Positions 1-8,558 of a stretch of 64,000 bases of DNA are shown piece by piece. The notes under the pieces were generated by a model. The model searched no databases and was not told the DNA's origin. It worked only from the letters and a program-made list of their open reading frames with translations. Source of the DNA: Elusimicrobium minutum Pei191 (GTDB lineage Bacteria; Elusimicrobiota; Elusimicrobia; Elusimicrobiales; Elusimicrobiaceae); the NCBI RefSeq assembly GCF_000020145.1, contig NC_010644.1, positions 496,001-560,000 on the forward strand, read 5' to 3'. The position numbers and the translations under genes were made by a program. Each line of letters starts with the position of its first letter. The first letter of the stretch is position 1.

Positions 1-1
1 G

Positions 2-277
2 GAAAAGTTGAAATTTCCTGATTATTTTGGATATAACTGGGATGCATTAGACGAATGTTTAAAGGATTTAGATTGGTTAAATGCAACGGATATAATCATA
101 CATCATGAAAAGAATATAATCATAAATGAGATTGATTTTAAGATATATATAGAGATTTTAGCGGATGCGGTTTTATATTGGAACAATGACGGTGCATGTA
201 CGTTGATTGTTGGATTCCCAATAGAATACAAAGAAAAAATAGAAAAATATTTGCATAAAGAACCCGGGAAAATATAG
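2..277 (+). CDS. Barstar-family immunity protein, 5' end cut by window edge
   Basis: The frame is open to the left edge and ends at 277, so only the C-terminal ~91 residues are visible. The segment FPDYFGYNWDALDECL is the hallmark of the barstar fold (PF01337), in which an acidic helix plugs the active site of a barnase-type ribonuclease. The acidic residues D and E around WDALDECLKDLDWL fit that inhibitory helix. Barstar is usually about 90-110 residues, so perhaps 10-30 residues are missing. In polymorphic-toxin loci such a gene directly follows the toxin it neutralises, so a barnase-like toxin tip should lie just left of the window. The TTG at position 8 is an in-frame candidate start but would remove the first strand, so I think the true start is outside. 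Family assignment is strong; the toxin partner is inferred. Confidence 0.8.
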   Translation, partial: EKLKFPDYFGYNWDALDECLKDLDWLNATDIIIHHEKNIIINEIDFKIYIEILADAVLYWNNDGACTLIVGFPIEYKEKIEKYLHKEPGKI

Positions 278-362
278 TGCGCAAGAAGTAGCGCAAGCAG
301 AAGCCATAAGAGATAGTTATTATAAAACCTATGGTGTATCAGGCAAAGATTATAAAGCGGTT

Positions 363-1322
363 GTGTATGCCAAGTCAGAAGGAGAAACGTATATTATAAA
401 AGATGCGGGCGGCAATGAGGTAGAAGTATACCGACAAGGCGGCTACATAAAAGAAGCAGGCATAGGCGGAACTAACCTGATAGGAGCGGATGGCAATATA
501 ATAGACGGTAAAACCATGAAATCTGTTGGAGTAGAGGAAGGCTTTCATGGTTTGGGATTTAGTGACCCGTATGCGGGGCTCATGGGTGAATATGCGGCAG
601 ACAGGAACGGATTATTTACAATATTTGGCAGTGGTTTTGGCAGCAGTGATATAAGTGCGAATGATTGGTTAAAGGGGGGAAGCAACAACTATAGTGATAA
701 AAGCTTTATGGGAGGGTTGTATAGCGGGCCTTTGGGATATACTGGCGGTGCAGTAAGCAATGCAGATTATTTAGCAAATACAAACGGATTGTATACAACA
801 TACGGGCCGCAGGATACAGAGAATTCTGCCATAGTATTAACTCCTGCGGGAATGCTGGGCACGGCAGTATTGATAGGGGGTATGCTATACTTTGCAAAGA
901 AAGCGTCAGATGATTTGGCAAAAGGAATACAGCAATCATCTGGAAGCGGGTCAAAAAAGGGGGAGGGGAAACAGGAACAGAGTTCACCAGCAACCCCGCC
1001 GCCGCCTAAAATGCCGGAAGAGCCTAAAGGAGATAAGAAAGAAAAGAAACAAGGTGAAAGTTCTGAATATAAAGATAGTACAAATAAGGATTCTATAGAA
1101 AACAGATTAACTAACAGAACTCATAAAGAAATAAGTGATACCTTGCAAGAAAATGGATATGAGAAAAGTTTTTCAAAAGATGGAAAAGTGGAAATTTACA
1201 AAAAATCAGGAGAAAATATAAGTTATACATTTAGGAATTTTTCTACATCAGGCAACAAAGAGCCTACTTTAGAAGTTTTAAAGAATGGTAAAATTTTTAA
1301 AAAAATAAGGTTAATACAATGA
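363..1322 (+). CDS. Displaced C-terminal cassette of a polymorphic toxin (orphan tip)
   Basis: About 319 residues from the GTG at 363, but the frame is open back to 243 and runs straight out of the barstar 3' end without a recognisable start or ribosome site. The first ~150 residues are Gly/Asn/Tyr-rich and resemble the conserved pre-toxin part of a secreted RHS/CDI-like protein. A hydrophobic segment lies near residues 160-185 (LTPAGMLGTAVLIGGMLYF), then a Lys/Glu/Pro linker (195-240), then a distinct C-terminal domain (about 245-319) containing SFSKDGKVEIYKKSGE and ending KIFKKIRLIQ. That last domain has the size and charge of a small RNase-type toxin tip, but I do not recognise the family. 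The stop overlaps the next start (ATGA), typical of a toxin-immunity pair. Likely a silent or recombinational cassette; function inferred from layout only. Confidence 0.6.
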   Translation: MYAKSEGETYIIKDAGGNEVEVYRQGGYIKEAGIGGTNLIGADGNIIDGKTMKSVGVEEGFHGLGFSDPYAGLMGEYAADRNGLFTIFGSGFGSSDISANDWLKGGSNNYSDKSFMGGLYSGPLGYTGGAVSNADYLANTNGLYTTYGPQDTENSAIVLTPAGMLGTAVLIGGMLYFAKKASDDLAKGIQQSSGSGSKKGEGKQEQSSPATPPPPKMPEEPKGDKKEKKQGESSEYKDSTNKDSIENRLTNRTHKEISDTLQENGYEKSFSKDGKVEIYKKSGENISYTFRNFSTSGNKEPTLEVLKNGKIFKKIRLIQ

Positions 1323-1879
1323 AAAATAAAATAGAAGATATATTCGAATGTAAAGAAGTTGACTATGGGGATTCTAAAGGTAAATGGATTGTTTTTAAAG
1401 AAGATTTCTTGCAAGCTAAGAAAGATTTTATAGTTTTCGTTTTATTTCAAAAACCTAAGATTTTTCAGAAAATACTTTTTTCTTTATGTAAAGATAAATC
1501 AATTAAATGGATTGAAAATTTTAATAAAAACTTAGCATTTTCAGAATCGCGCAAGTTGGAAATAAATAACGAAGCTGAATTTAGTAAATTTTACAATGAA
1601 TTTAGATTGAATTATTATGAATATAATTTATTTTATTCGGAGGATGAAGAATTATATATATTGATGGATGATGATGATAATTTTCATGTTTTGTGTCACA
1701 AGGACACACTAAGGAAAGTCTTTGATCTTGAATTCATATTTGCAAATGATGCTATGTTATATGAAACATTTAATACTTTTAAAGGATATCATCAAATAGT
1801 CTTAAATCTATATAGTAAATATTTCTTTAGCAAGAGGATAACAATAGATGATTTTAGAATAATAGATAAAAGAGAATAA
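1319..1879 (+). CDS. Candidate immunity protein of the displaced toxin cassette
   Basis: A 186-residue soluble protein without signal peptide or membrane segment. It is rich in Phe, Lys, Asp and Glu, with a notably acidic stretch around residues 108-122 (YSEDEELYILMDDDDNFHV). I do not recognise a family. The start ATG overlaps the stop of the preceding toxin-tip gene by four bases, implying translational coupling, which is the usual arrangement for a cognate immunity protein. The acidic patch would suit binding to the Lys-rich C-terminal domain encoded upstream. The DNA is more AT-rich than the housekeeping genes further right, as is common for horizontally moving immunity genes. Confidence 0.55.
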   Translation: MKNKIEDIFECKEVDYGDSKGKWIVFKEDFLQAKKDFIVFVLFQKPKIFQKILFSLCKDKSIKWIENFNKNLAFSESRKLEINNEAEFSKFYNEFRLNYYEYNLFYSEDEELYILMDDDDNFHVLCHKDTLRKVFDLEFIFANDAMLYETFNTFKGYHQIVLNLYSKYFFSKRITIDDFRIIDKRE

Positions 1880-1961
1880 AGATATATCAACTATGTAATA
1901 AAAGCGAAAGGGAGGATATCTATTTCCTATATTAATTGTTGGTAAGTGAGGTTCAGCCTTA

Positions 1962-2243
1962 ATGCCCGGTGCGGCAGTGGCGGTATGTGACAGTGTTAAA
2001 TTTAAAGATGTTAATGATAAATATCAACCCAAAACAGATATTCCAATAGTAAAAGAATATTGGGATAACCAAAAGAAAATAATACAAGAGTCAAATAAAA
2101 AATATTTGAAATATCTTCGTTTGAATCCAAAACTAAATTCTGAGGAAAAAAGATTGAAAATGTATGAAATAAAATGGGAAACAGAGCTGAAATATTTGCC
2201 GGAAGAATATAAATTGATGTGTTGTACTAAGTTATCAGAATAA
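1962..2243 (+). CDS. Small hypothetical protein at end of toxin cassette array
   Basis: 93 residues from ATG 1962, ending just before a strong terminator. The N-terminus is hydrophobic (MPGAAVAVCDSV) and the remainder is Lys/Tyr-rich and predicted helical. There is no Shine-Dalgarno sequence near the ATG. The frame upstream is open only to 1950. I do not recognise a family. The hydrophobic start joined to an unrelated charged body is compatible with a second cassette junction, that is a fragment of the toxin core fused to another tip or immunity sequence. It could equally be a non-functional remnant. Confidence 0.35.
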   Translation: MPGAAVAVCDSVKFKDVNDKYQPKTDIPIVKEYWDNQKKIIQESNKKYLKYLRLNPKLNSEEKRLKMYEIKWETELKYLPEEYKLMCCTKLSE

Positions 2244-2276
2244 AATATGTAAAATTCTTAAGAAGTTTATATTAAG

Positions 2277-2308
2277 CCGCCGCTAAGAACTCAGCGGCGG
2301 TATTTTTT
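2277..2308 (+). terminator. Intrinsic terminator of the toxin cassette array
   Basis: Perfect 8-bp GC-rich stem (CCGCCGCT at 2277-2284 with AGCGGCGG at 2293-2300), 8-nt loop, followed by TATTTTTT. Confidence 0.85.
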
Positions 2309-2368
2309 GCAGCATACACAGGTTTGAAAAAAATTGCTTAGATATAAATATATATACAGGAGGGAAAA

Positions 2369-3241
2369 ATGAATAAATACTTTATTTATACAGCGATTTT
2401 TTTAACAGTGTTTTGCATTCAGGCTAAATCCGAGAATGTTGATAATATTGTAACAAAAGGGGGTAAAACTTTTATATCCTCTTACTATGATACGGAAGTT
2501 TTTAAAAGTATAGAAATTAAAGGAACTTCAATTGATGTGGAGATCCTGCCTGCCGAATCTTATAAAATCCATACAAAAGTTATGGATAAAAGAAATATAG
2601 ACTGGACTTTGGCTGACGGTAAGCTTGTTATAACGCAGTTACCGCAATATCATATGGACTGCAAAAGCAAAATGCGCGCCACCCACAGAAAATGTATTAA
2701 CGATGAAATTAAAATTTTTGTGCCGACTTCTTTTACATGCCAACAAATAACTTCAACTCTTACAAGCGGAGATATTGAAATAAAAGGAATTGCCTGTAAA
2801 GAATTTTACGCTAAAACAGAATCCGGCGACATTGATTTGGAAAGATTTTCCGCAGTCAGAGGGGATATCTTCTCAATAAATGGAGAAATATCAATAGAGG
2901 ATTCTTCTTTTGACATGCTTAAAGCGTTTTTATCTTCCGGAGATATAAAAGTTGAAAGAAGCGTTTTAAATGATGTCGACATTAATACCATAAGCGGTGG
3001 TATAAAAATTAAAGGCGAGGTAAAAGGAATTGCAAAAATAGAGACTAAAACAGGGAATATTGAATTAAGAACATCCTTAAAAGAAAGTGAATATAATAAA
3101 ATAATAACAGCTAAAAAAGGAGAAATTACTGTAAACAGCTTTGCTTTAAAATCATACAATGAATCTAAAAAACCAGATGTTGCCAATGAACTTAACATTC
3201 TTTCCGCAAACGGTAATATTAAACTAAGATTTGCTGAATAA
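2369..3241 (+). CDS. Exported DUF4097-like beta-helix protein
   Basis: 290 residues with a cleavable signal peptide (MNKYFIYTAIFLTVFCIQAKS). From about residue 130 onward the sequence has repeated short strands of the type LTSGDIEIKGI, TESGDIDLERF, ISGGIKIKGE and TGNIELRTSL. These are the hallmark of the DUF4097/DUF2807 putative-adhesin fold (PF13349), a right-handed beta-helix-like repeat found in secreted or envelope proteins such as LiaG. The start is supported by AGGAGG at about 2357-2363. It lies alone between a terminator and an inverted repeat. The protein presumably sits in the periplasm or on the surface; its partner is unknown. Confidence 0.7.
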   Translation: MNKYFIYTAIFLTVFCIQAKSENVDNIVTKGGKTFISSYYDTEVFKSIEIKGTSIDVEILPAESYKIHTKVMDKRNIDWTLADGKLVITQLPQYHMDCKSKMRATHRKCINDEIKIFVPTSFTCQQITSTLTSGDIEIKGIACKEFYAKTESGDIDLERFSAVRGDIFSINGEISIEDSSFDMLKAFLSSGDIKVERSVLNDVDINTISGGIKIKGEVKGIAKIETKTGNIELRTSLKESEYNKIITAKKGEITVNSFALKSYNESKKPDVANELNILSANGNIKLRFAE

Positions 3242-3269
3242 TTTTTATTTAAGTTTTTTTAACTTTTTT

Positions 3270-3300
3270 GCGGGCGCGGCTTTTCTAAGCCGGCGCCCGC
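3270..3300. repeat. GC-rich inverted repeat after the DUF4097 gene
   Basis: Arms 3270-3282 and 3287-3300 pair almost perfectly with one bulge. The T-run lies before the stem and the A-run after it, so the stem can extend into A:U pairs but there is no classical U-tail on either strand. It may act as an RNA 3'-end stabiliser or a weak terminator. Confidence 0.5.
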
Positions 3301-3363
3301 AAAACTGTAAAAACCCCGCGATAAAAAGAATATATAATATAGTAAGTTTGGAGGTTTGGGGTT

Positions 3364-3972
3364 ATGGAAATAAAGAATATAATATTTGATGTCGGTAATG
3401 TTTTAGTATGTTGGGATCCGTACGCTGTTTTTAAAAATTATTTTAAAAACAGGGCGGAAGTTGAATCGTTTTTAAAAGAAATTGATTTTGAAAATGTAAA
3501 CCTGGCCATGGACAAGGGACTTTCTTTTAAAGAAGCTATAGGCGGATTAGTAAAAAAGTTTCCTCAATATAAAGAAGCTATAGAAGCTTATGATAAAAAC
3601 TGGCTTTCTTCAATAACAGGTGAAGTGGAAGGCAGTTTAAACTTGATTAAAGAGCTAAAAAAAGCAAAATATAATATTTACGGCTTGACAAATTTTTCAA
3701 GGGAAAAATTTGATATCTGCACACAAAAATACCCCTTTGCCGACAGTTTTGACGGCCTTGTAGTTTCAGCCGATGTAAATGAAATTAAACCTTCGGAAAA
3801 AATATATAAAATACTTTTATCAAAATACAATTTAAAGCCGGAAGAAAGCGTTTTTATAGATGACAAAAAGGAGAATGTTGACGCGGCGCAACATCTTGGC
3901 GTTAACACAATTCTTTTTGAAAATACGTTGCAGGCGCGTGGAGCGCTTAAAAAAATGGGAGTAAAAATATAG
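3364..3972 (+). CDS. HAD-superfamily phosphatase (subfamily IA, YihX-like)
   Basis: 202 residues. Motif I is IIFDVGNVLVCWD near the N-terminus (nucleophile Asp9; Asn rather than Asp two places after the Gly, as in the YihX glucose-1-phosphatase branch). Motif II is GLTNFS (about 117-122), the motif III lysine lies in NEIKPSEKIY, and motif IV is VFIDDKKENVDAA. The helical cap sits between motifs I and II. Such enzymes hydrolyse phosphate esters in the cytoplasm, often alpha-D-glucose-1-phosphate or a related small metabolite; the substrate cannot be fixed from sequence. GGAGG at about 3350 supports the start. The alcohol dehydrogenase follows after 21 bp, so the two are probably co-transcribed. 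Confidence 0.85.
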   Translation: MEIKNIIFDVGNVLVCWDPYAVFKNYFKNRAEVESFLKEIDFENVNLAMDKGLSFKEAIGGLVKKFPQYKEAIEAYDKNWLSSITGEVEGSLNLIKELKKAKYNIYGLTNFSREKFDICTQKYPFADSFDGLVVSADVNEIKPSEKIYKILLSKYNLKPEESVFIDDKKENVDAAQHLGVNTILFENTLQARGALKKMGVKI

Positions 3973-3993
3973 CTAAATTAAAGGGGTATTAAT

Positions 3994-5157
3994 ATGAATA
4001 ATTTCAGGTTCTATAGTCCTACGGAAATAATTTTTGGCCGCGGTGTTCAAAAAGAAACGGGCAAAAATATTAAAAAGTATTCTTCAAAAATATTATTTCA
4101 CTATGGCGGCGGAAGTATTAAAAAAAGCGGTTTATATGAGGAAATAATAACATCATTAAAAGAAGCGGGCGTTGACTTTGTTGAGTTGGGAGGCGTGCAG
4201 CCTAACCCGCGCCTTTCTTTGGTGCGCGAAGGCATAAAACTTTGCAGAGAACATGATATCGGCTTTATTTTAGCCGCGGGCGGAGGCAGTGTTATAGACA
4301 GCGCCAAAGCAATTGCCATGGGCGTGGGATATGAGGGTGATGTTTGGGACTTTTTTATGAGAAAAACAACTCTTACAAAATCTTTACCTGTTGCCGCTGT
4401 TTTAACAATACCCGCGGCCGGCAGTGAAAGCAGCCAAGGCACGGTTATTACTAATGAAGAAACCCAAATGAAAATAGGTTTCAACTCTCCTTTATTAAGG
4501 CCCGTTTTTAGTATTTTAAACCCGGAACTTTGTTTTACTTTACCTCAAAATCAAATGGCTTACGGAGTTTGTGATATGATGGCCCATATTTTTGAACGAT
4601 ATTTTACAAATGTCAAAAATAACGATCTTACCGATAATCTTTGCGAAGCTACTTTAAAAGCTATTATCAAAAATGCGCCTAAACTTTTAAAAGATAATAA
4701 AGATTACAACGTCTGGGCCGAAATAATGTTTAGCGGCAATTTGGCGCATAACGGCTTGCTTGGAATGGGCAGAGAGGAGGATTGGGCATCCCACGCTATA
4801 GAACATTCTTTAAGTGCGGTTTATGACATCGCCCACGGCGCGGGGTTGGCAATAATTTTCCCGGCATGGATGAAGTATGTATATAAGCATAATACGGGTT
4901 TATTTGCGCAATTCGCCGTAAATGTTTGGGGTGAAAAACCTGAAGATACGGAAGAAACCCTTGCCGTTAAAGGAATAAAAAGGACTGAGGAATTTTTTAA
5001 GTCATTGGGGCTGCCTACAAGGATAAAAGATATTCTTAATCCCACAGAGCAGGATTTGCTGCTTATGTCGGGTAAGGCAACAGCTTTCGGATCGCTGGGC
5101 AACTTTATTAAACTTGACGCTAATGCTGTTTTGGATGTTTATAAACTGGCTTTATAG
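3994..5157 (+). CDS. Iron-containing alcohol dehydrogenase (YqhD/BdhA type)
   Basis: 387 residues, full length for group III metal-dependent alcohol dehydrogenases. The N-terminal dinucleotide domain carries GGGS motifs (AAGGGSVIDSAKAIA near residues 92-106). Metal ligands are visible as Asp and His in YGVCDMMAHIFERY and two His in HAIEHSLSAVYDIAHGAG. Similarity of layout is greatest to NADPH-dependent butanol dehydrogenase BdhA and aldehyde reductase YqhD, which reduce C2-C4 aldehydes to alcohols. In a fermenter this would reoxidise NAD(P)H and form ethanol. AAAGGGG precedes the ATG and the gene ends in a strong terminator. Confidence 0.88.
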   Translation: MNNFRFYSPTEIIFGRGVQKETGKNIKKYSSKILFHYGGGSIKKSGLYEEIITSLKEAGVDFVELGGVQPNPRLSLVREGIKLCREHDIGFILAAGGGSVIDSAKAIAMGVGYEGDVWDFFMRKTTLTKSLPVAAVLTIPAAGSESSQGTVITNEETQMKIGFNSPLLRPVFSILNPELCFTLPQNQMAYGVCDMMAHIFERYFTNVKNNDLTDNLCEATLKAIIKNAPKLLKDNKDYNVWAEIMFSGNLAHNGLLGMGREEDWASHAIEHSLSAVYDIAHGAGLAIIFPAWMKYVYKHNTGLFAQFAVNVWGEKPEDTEETLAVKGIKRTEEFFKSLGLPTRIKDILNPTEQDLLLMSGKATAFGSLGNFIKLDANAVLDVYKLAL

Positions 5158-5200
5158 TTTATTACTGTTAACTTTTAAAAATGTTTCTATTTAGCCGAAG

Positions 5201-5236
5201 GGCCTATAAAAAGACCTATCTTTTTATAGGCCTTTT
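5201..5236 (+). terminator. Intrinsic terminator of the HAD-ADH unit
   Basis: Perfect 13-bp stem (5201-5213 with 5220-5232) followed by TTTT. The loop region carries AAGACC, a word shared with three other intergenic inverted repeats in this window. Confidence 0.8.
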
Positions 5237-5264
5237 GACTCATGTGTTCTAAATATATAATTCC

Positions 5265-5270
5265 TAAAAT
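5265..5270 (+). promoter_or_regulatory. Candidate -10 box giving a leaderless mRNA
   Basis: TAAAAT ends six bases before the ATG at 5277. An alternative TATAAT lies at 5256-5261 with TTGACT at 5235-5240 but only a 15-bp spacer. No Shine-Dalgarno sequence is present. Confidence 0.35.
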
Positions 5271-5276
5271 TTATAT

Positions 5277-8200
5277 ATGTTAAACACTATTAAAAAATTT
5301 ATCTCTTTATTATTGATTATTATTTTAAACATGCAAACGACTTTGGTTTACGGTCAAAGCCGTGGCGCGGATAATTACCGTAAATTAACACAAGCTCCTC
5401 CTTTAGAAGACTTTGTAATTAAAAGAGATGCAATTAGAAGCCAAATGGAAACCGACAACCGCTATAAACAAATGCTTGACACTTATGCAAGGGATTTGCA
5501 CTTGGCGGAATTTATTTTAGATATTTCCATGAAAGAAATAGAAAAATCGGCCGAATCTGGCAATGAAGCCTTGTTTTGGGAACACGTAAACGCATTTAAC
5601 GGTATGTTAATATCTTATATTAATAAAGAAGGCAACGCCAATGTGCAGGCATTGGGCGCAATGACGCTCGTAAACCAGTTAAAAGAAAATCTTATTACGG
5701 CCGAAGACGCCGAGAGAGCTTACAAAAGATTTGAATATGTTTTAAAAACACAAAACAAATGTTCTGGCATATATTGTGAATTTCTTTCCGCCTCCGCAAT
5801 AGGGCTTTCCTACAGCAAAAACAAATATGTTGTTAATTTGGGGGAAGCTGTTAACAACACGCTTTCTGAAGTTCTTTACAGAGGGTCGCCTTTAGCGGTA
5901 AGAAAAGAAAGACTTTCTTTAATAAAAAATTTAGCCGGCAATGATTACGGCTCGGAAGAATCTAACGCTATTTTAACAAGAGGTCTAGTTATAGCTGTTT
6001 CTATTTTGGGTGGTATAAAAGAAGTTGAACAATTAACAGATAAAATAATGCACGGTAAAGAAGGGCTTTTTAATCAAAATAAAAACCACCGTTCCTATTT
6101 TTCACCAAATGCGCAAACTCAGATAGCGGCGTTGGACACCTTGTCGGAATTAGGTACACCGGTGCTCCCTTTGCTTAAAAAATACGCTTTTAATAAATAC
6201 AGTTTAGTTTCGCATATTCACGCTAATATCAATCTGGCTTACGTTAATGGGCTTTCGGAAACTGAAACAAGGATAAATAAAGACAATTTAAAAAGTTACT
6301 ATTGTAACTACGGCAGGTACCTTTCCGCGCAGGAAGATTTTGAATTAAAGAAAAAGCTTGCCTACGCTTACGGAAGGGGTTTAGCGCAGTCTTATCTTAC
6401 AAAAACAGGCAGTAATGAATGTCTTGTTATTGTACCGCTTGAACCTGATCCTCGTAAAGCAGCCAAAGATATTTCCGACGCTGTCGGCATGGAAATTGCT
6501 TTTATGGTAGCTTTTGCAGGTTTCGGTACGGCTTTTAACGTTGTAAAAAACGGCGCCAGAATATTAAGGCATATTAATAAAATTAAATATGTAGCTAACA
6601 AACGCAATATGAGTTTGGGTAAATTTTTCGCCTCAGGACAGCTTAGCACTTTACCTAAATTTAAAGCACCTTCCACAGTAACGGCAGGCGCGCGAAGCGC
6701 GCAAGCGGTGGCGCCTAAAGCCCAATTTGTTACTCCGCAAAAAAAAGTTAAAACCGATCTTTCTTCTTTGCATCCCGCTTCCGGGCAAGTGGTTAAACCG
6801 CAAAAAAATATTACTGTTTACGCGGAAAGAAGTTCCTCCGTTACGGAAAACGCGATAAAACCTTATGAACCGGGTTCCATATTAATGCAACAGAAAGTTA
6901 CGGTTAACCCGGTTTCTTTGCGTCCCGCTGTTCCTACAGCCCAATTTCAGCATGTTGCGCTAAAAAACCCTATTAACCGCAAATACCCTTCCGGCCTGCA
7001 CGATGAAGCCGGCATTATAAATAAATGGATGGATTATTACAGGAACGGTTATTTCCATCCGCGCAACCAAATAGAGGCTATTGAAGGCATGTCGCCTGCT
7101 AAAGTTAATAATTTGACGGAGTATTTTTTCCATATGTCAATGAAGGACGCCGAACAGGCAATTTTAAACCCTATCAAAACAAAGGGGAGGCTGCCTGATT
7201 TTATGTATGACAAAACTCTTATTCCCGGTACAAAGCGTCTTCCCGCGGCGTATTATAAGAAAAAGTTTAACGCCAATGTTGAAAAACTTGTAAATCTTGC
7301 CGACGGTGAAGGTACTCTTGTAACCAATAATGTGGAATTAGCTGAAATCATAACAAGCATGAAGGATTATACTTTTAAACAAGGCTTCAGCTATAAAAAT
7401 AATGAAGCGATGACGCACGGTCTTAAGAAAAATTGGACAAAAATGGTTGATGAAATTACAGAAAAAAGTTACAGAGCGAACCGTGAAAGAGTTAATGAAC
7501 TTTGGGTTAGAAAGATTGAAGCGGCCGACGGGCGTCAAGTTTCATTACGCGATTATTTTACTCAAAAAAGAATAAGTGTATATAAAGAAGTTGATAAAAC
7601 GCCAGAATTCTTTTTAAACAGTCCCAAATGGGTATCTTGGGAAAATGAAAGGCGCAACCTTGCGGCTAAAGAATATATAAAAAATACTATTACCCCTTCT
7701 AATCCTTTAGATAAAGTGCAGGATATGCTTGTTTTGGGCAATAGAAAAAACTATCTTTCTTTAGATGAATTTGGCGATATTATGATTACGCAATACCGCT
7801 CTATTCCTAAGTATGATAAAAGTTACCTTGCGTGGGAAGAAATGGTTAAAACTGATGCATTCCCCACAACAACAAGAATAAGGATTAACTGCCATGAAGG
7901 CCGCGCCTGCCAGGCTTCTTTCGGCGAAAGCGCAGGCGGCGCGGTTCCTAAAAATTACGACGGCACCCGCATGGTAAACCGTTTTGCTTTAGAATCCCAA
8001 AGCAATGTTAAAGCGATTGTTTTTGACGAGTCTTTCAAACCGCGCGTAGTTACTTTAAAAAATGTTCCTTATGTTAAAGATATTAAAGAGGTTGACATTG
8101 ACCTTGTAAGAGCAAGCAACATCGTTGCCGACGGGTTGGACGCCACGCGTGATTTGTTAACCGTACAAAAAGCTGAAATGGCTTTAAGAAAAGTGCCGGA

Positions 8201-8465
8201 TTTAAAGGCCACAATTTTACCGCAAAACCGTATTGTAGGCCAGCCTATTCCGGAGCATTTGGGTAAAGGCGCAAGCGGGTATTTATCTCTTTTTACAAGA
8301 GATTTTTACCCTGTAAAAACAGTGTACCGCGTACGTTTTAACGGTTTAAAACCTTATGTTAAAACAGAGTACTTTATACGCAAAGAAATTCCTTCTTTTG
8401 CCGGTATGGCGCACAGGGAAAGAATTACATTTTTAGACCAGGTTGCTGAAAGGGTTGTAAAATAA
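5277..8465 (+). CDS. Large exported protein of unknown function, helical N-terminal half
   Basis: 1062 residues. A signal peptide (MLNTIKKFISLLLIIILNM..., cleavage after VYGQ) is followed by an all-helical, HEAT/ARM-like region (about 40-390). A hydrophobic segment lies near residues 405-425 (MEIAFMVAFAGFGTAFNVV), then a low-complexity Ala/Pro/Val/Lys linker (460-560) with two related VxPxA-type stretches. A compact C-terminal half (575-1062) is rich in charged residues. I do not recognise any domain in it. The order (signal, helical repeats, single membrane segment, linker, C-terminal module) matches the 2741-residue protein at 29795, and the helical half resembles the 781-residue protein at 55265. 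I infer a lineage-specific secreted family with exchangeable C-termini. No ribosome site; see the -10 box at 5265. Confidence 0.6.
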   Translation: MLNTIKKFISLLLIIILNMQTTLVYGQSRGADNYRKLTQAPPLEDFVIKRDAIRSQMETDNRYKQMLDTYARDLHLAEFILDISMKEIEKSAESGNEALFWEHVNAFNGMLISYINKEGNANVQALGAMTLVNQLKENLITAEDAERAYKRFEYVLKTQNKCSGIYCEFLSASAIGLSYSKNKYVVNLGEAVNNTLSEVLYRGSPLAVRKERLSLIKNLAGNDYGSEESNAILTRGLVIAVSILGGIKEVEQLTDKIMHGKEGLFNQNKNHRSYFSPNAQTQIAALDTLSELGTPVLPLLKKYAFNKYSLVSHIHANINLAYVNGLSETETRINKDNLKSYYCNYGRYLSAQEDFELKKKLAYAYGRGLAQSYLTKTGSNECLVIVPLEPDPRKAAKDISDAVGMEIAFMVAFAGFGTAFNVVKNGARILRHINKIKYVANKRNMSLGKFFASGQLSTLPKFKAPSTVTAGARSAQAVAPKAQFVTPQKKVKTDLSSLHPASGQVVKPQKNITVYAERSSSVTENAIKPYEPGSILMQQKVTVNPVSLRPAVPTAQFQHVALKNPINRKYPSGLHDEAGIINKWMDYYRNGYFHPRNQIEAIEGMSPAKVNNLTEYFFHMSMKDAEQAILNPIKTKGRLPDFMYDKTLIPGTKRLPAAYYKKKFNANVEKLVNLADGEGTLVTNNVELAEIITSMKDYTFKQGFSYKNNEAMTHGLKKNWTKMVDEITEKSYRANRERVNELWVRKIEAADGRQVSLRDYFTQKRISVYKEVDKTPEFFLNSPKWVSWENERRNLAAKEYIKNTITPSNPLDKVQDMLVLGNRKNYLSLDEFGDIMITQYRSIPKYDKSYLAWEEMVKTDAFPTTTRIRINCHEGRACQASFGESAGGAVPKNYDGTRMVNRFALESQSNVKAIVFDESFKPRVVTLKNVPYVKDIKEVDIDLVRASNIVADGLDATRDLLTVQKAEMALRKVPDLKATILPQNRIVGQPIPEHLGKGASGYLSLFTRDFYPVKTVYRVRFNGLKPYVKTEYFIRKEIPSFAGMAHRERITFLDQVAERVVK

Positions 8466-8480
8466 TTCATTTTTACCATA

Positions 8481-8512
8481 AAAAACCCTCCGGCAATCAA
8501 GCGGGTTTTTTT
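8481..8512 (+). terminator. Intrinsic terminator after the 1062-aa protein gene
   Basis: AAAAACCC (8481-8488) pairs with GGGTTTTT (8503-8510), followed by T-rich sequence. Confidence 0.65.
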
Positions 8513-8523
8513 ATTATTTATTA

Positions 8524-8557
8524 ACAGAAAATCTCCTCCATAAAGCGGGGAGTTTTA
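8524..8557 (-). terminator. Candidate terminator of the Gp37/68-EFR1 pair
   Basis: Read on the minus strand, an imperfect stem with arms AAACTCC and GGAGATTT ends in a T-run just beyond the stop at 8559. Confidence 0.45.
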
Positions 8558-8558
8558 T

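Noticed and set aside
3270-3300. Ordinary terminator after the DUF4097 gene
   Set aside because: The T-run precedes rather than follows the stem on the plus strand, so I list it only as an inverted repeat.
3678-3908. Minus-strand ORFs inside housekeeping genes (for example opposite the HAD phosphatase, lon, polA)
   Set aside because: The plus-strand genes have full domain matches; the antisense frames have no ribosome sites or recognisable sequence.
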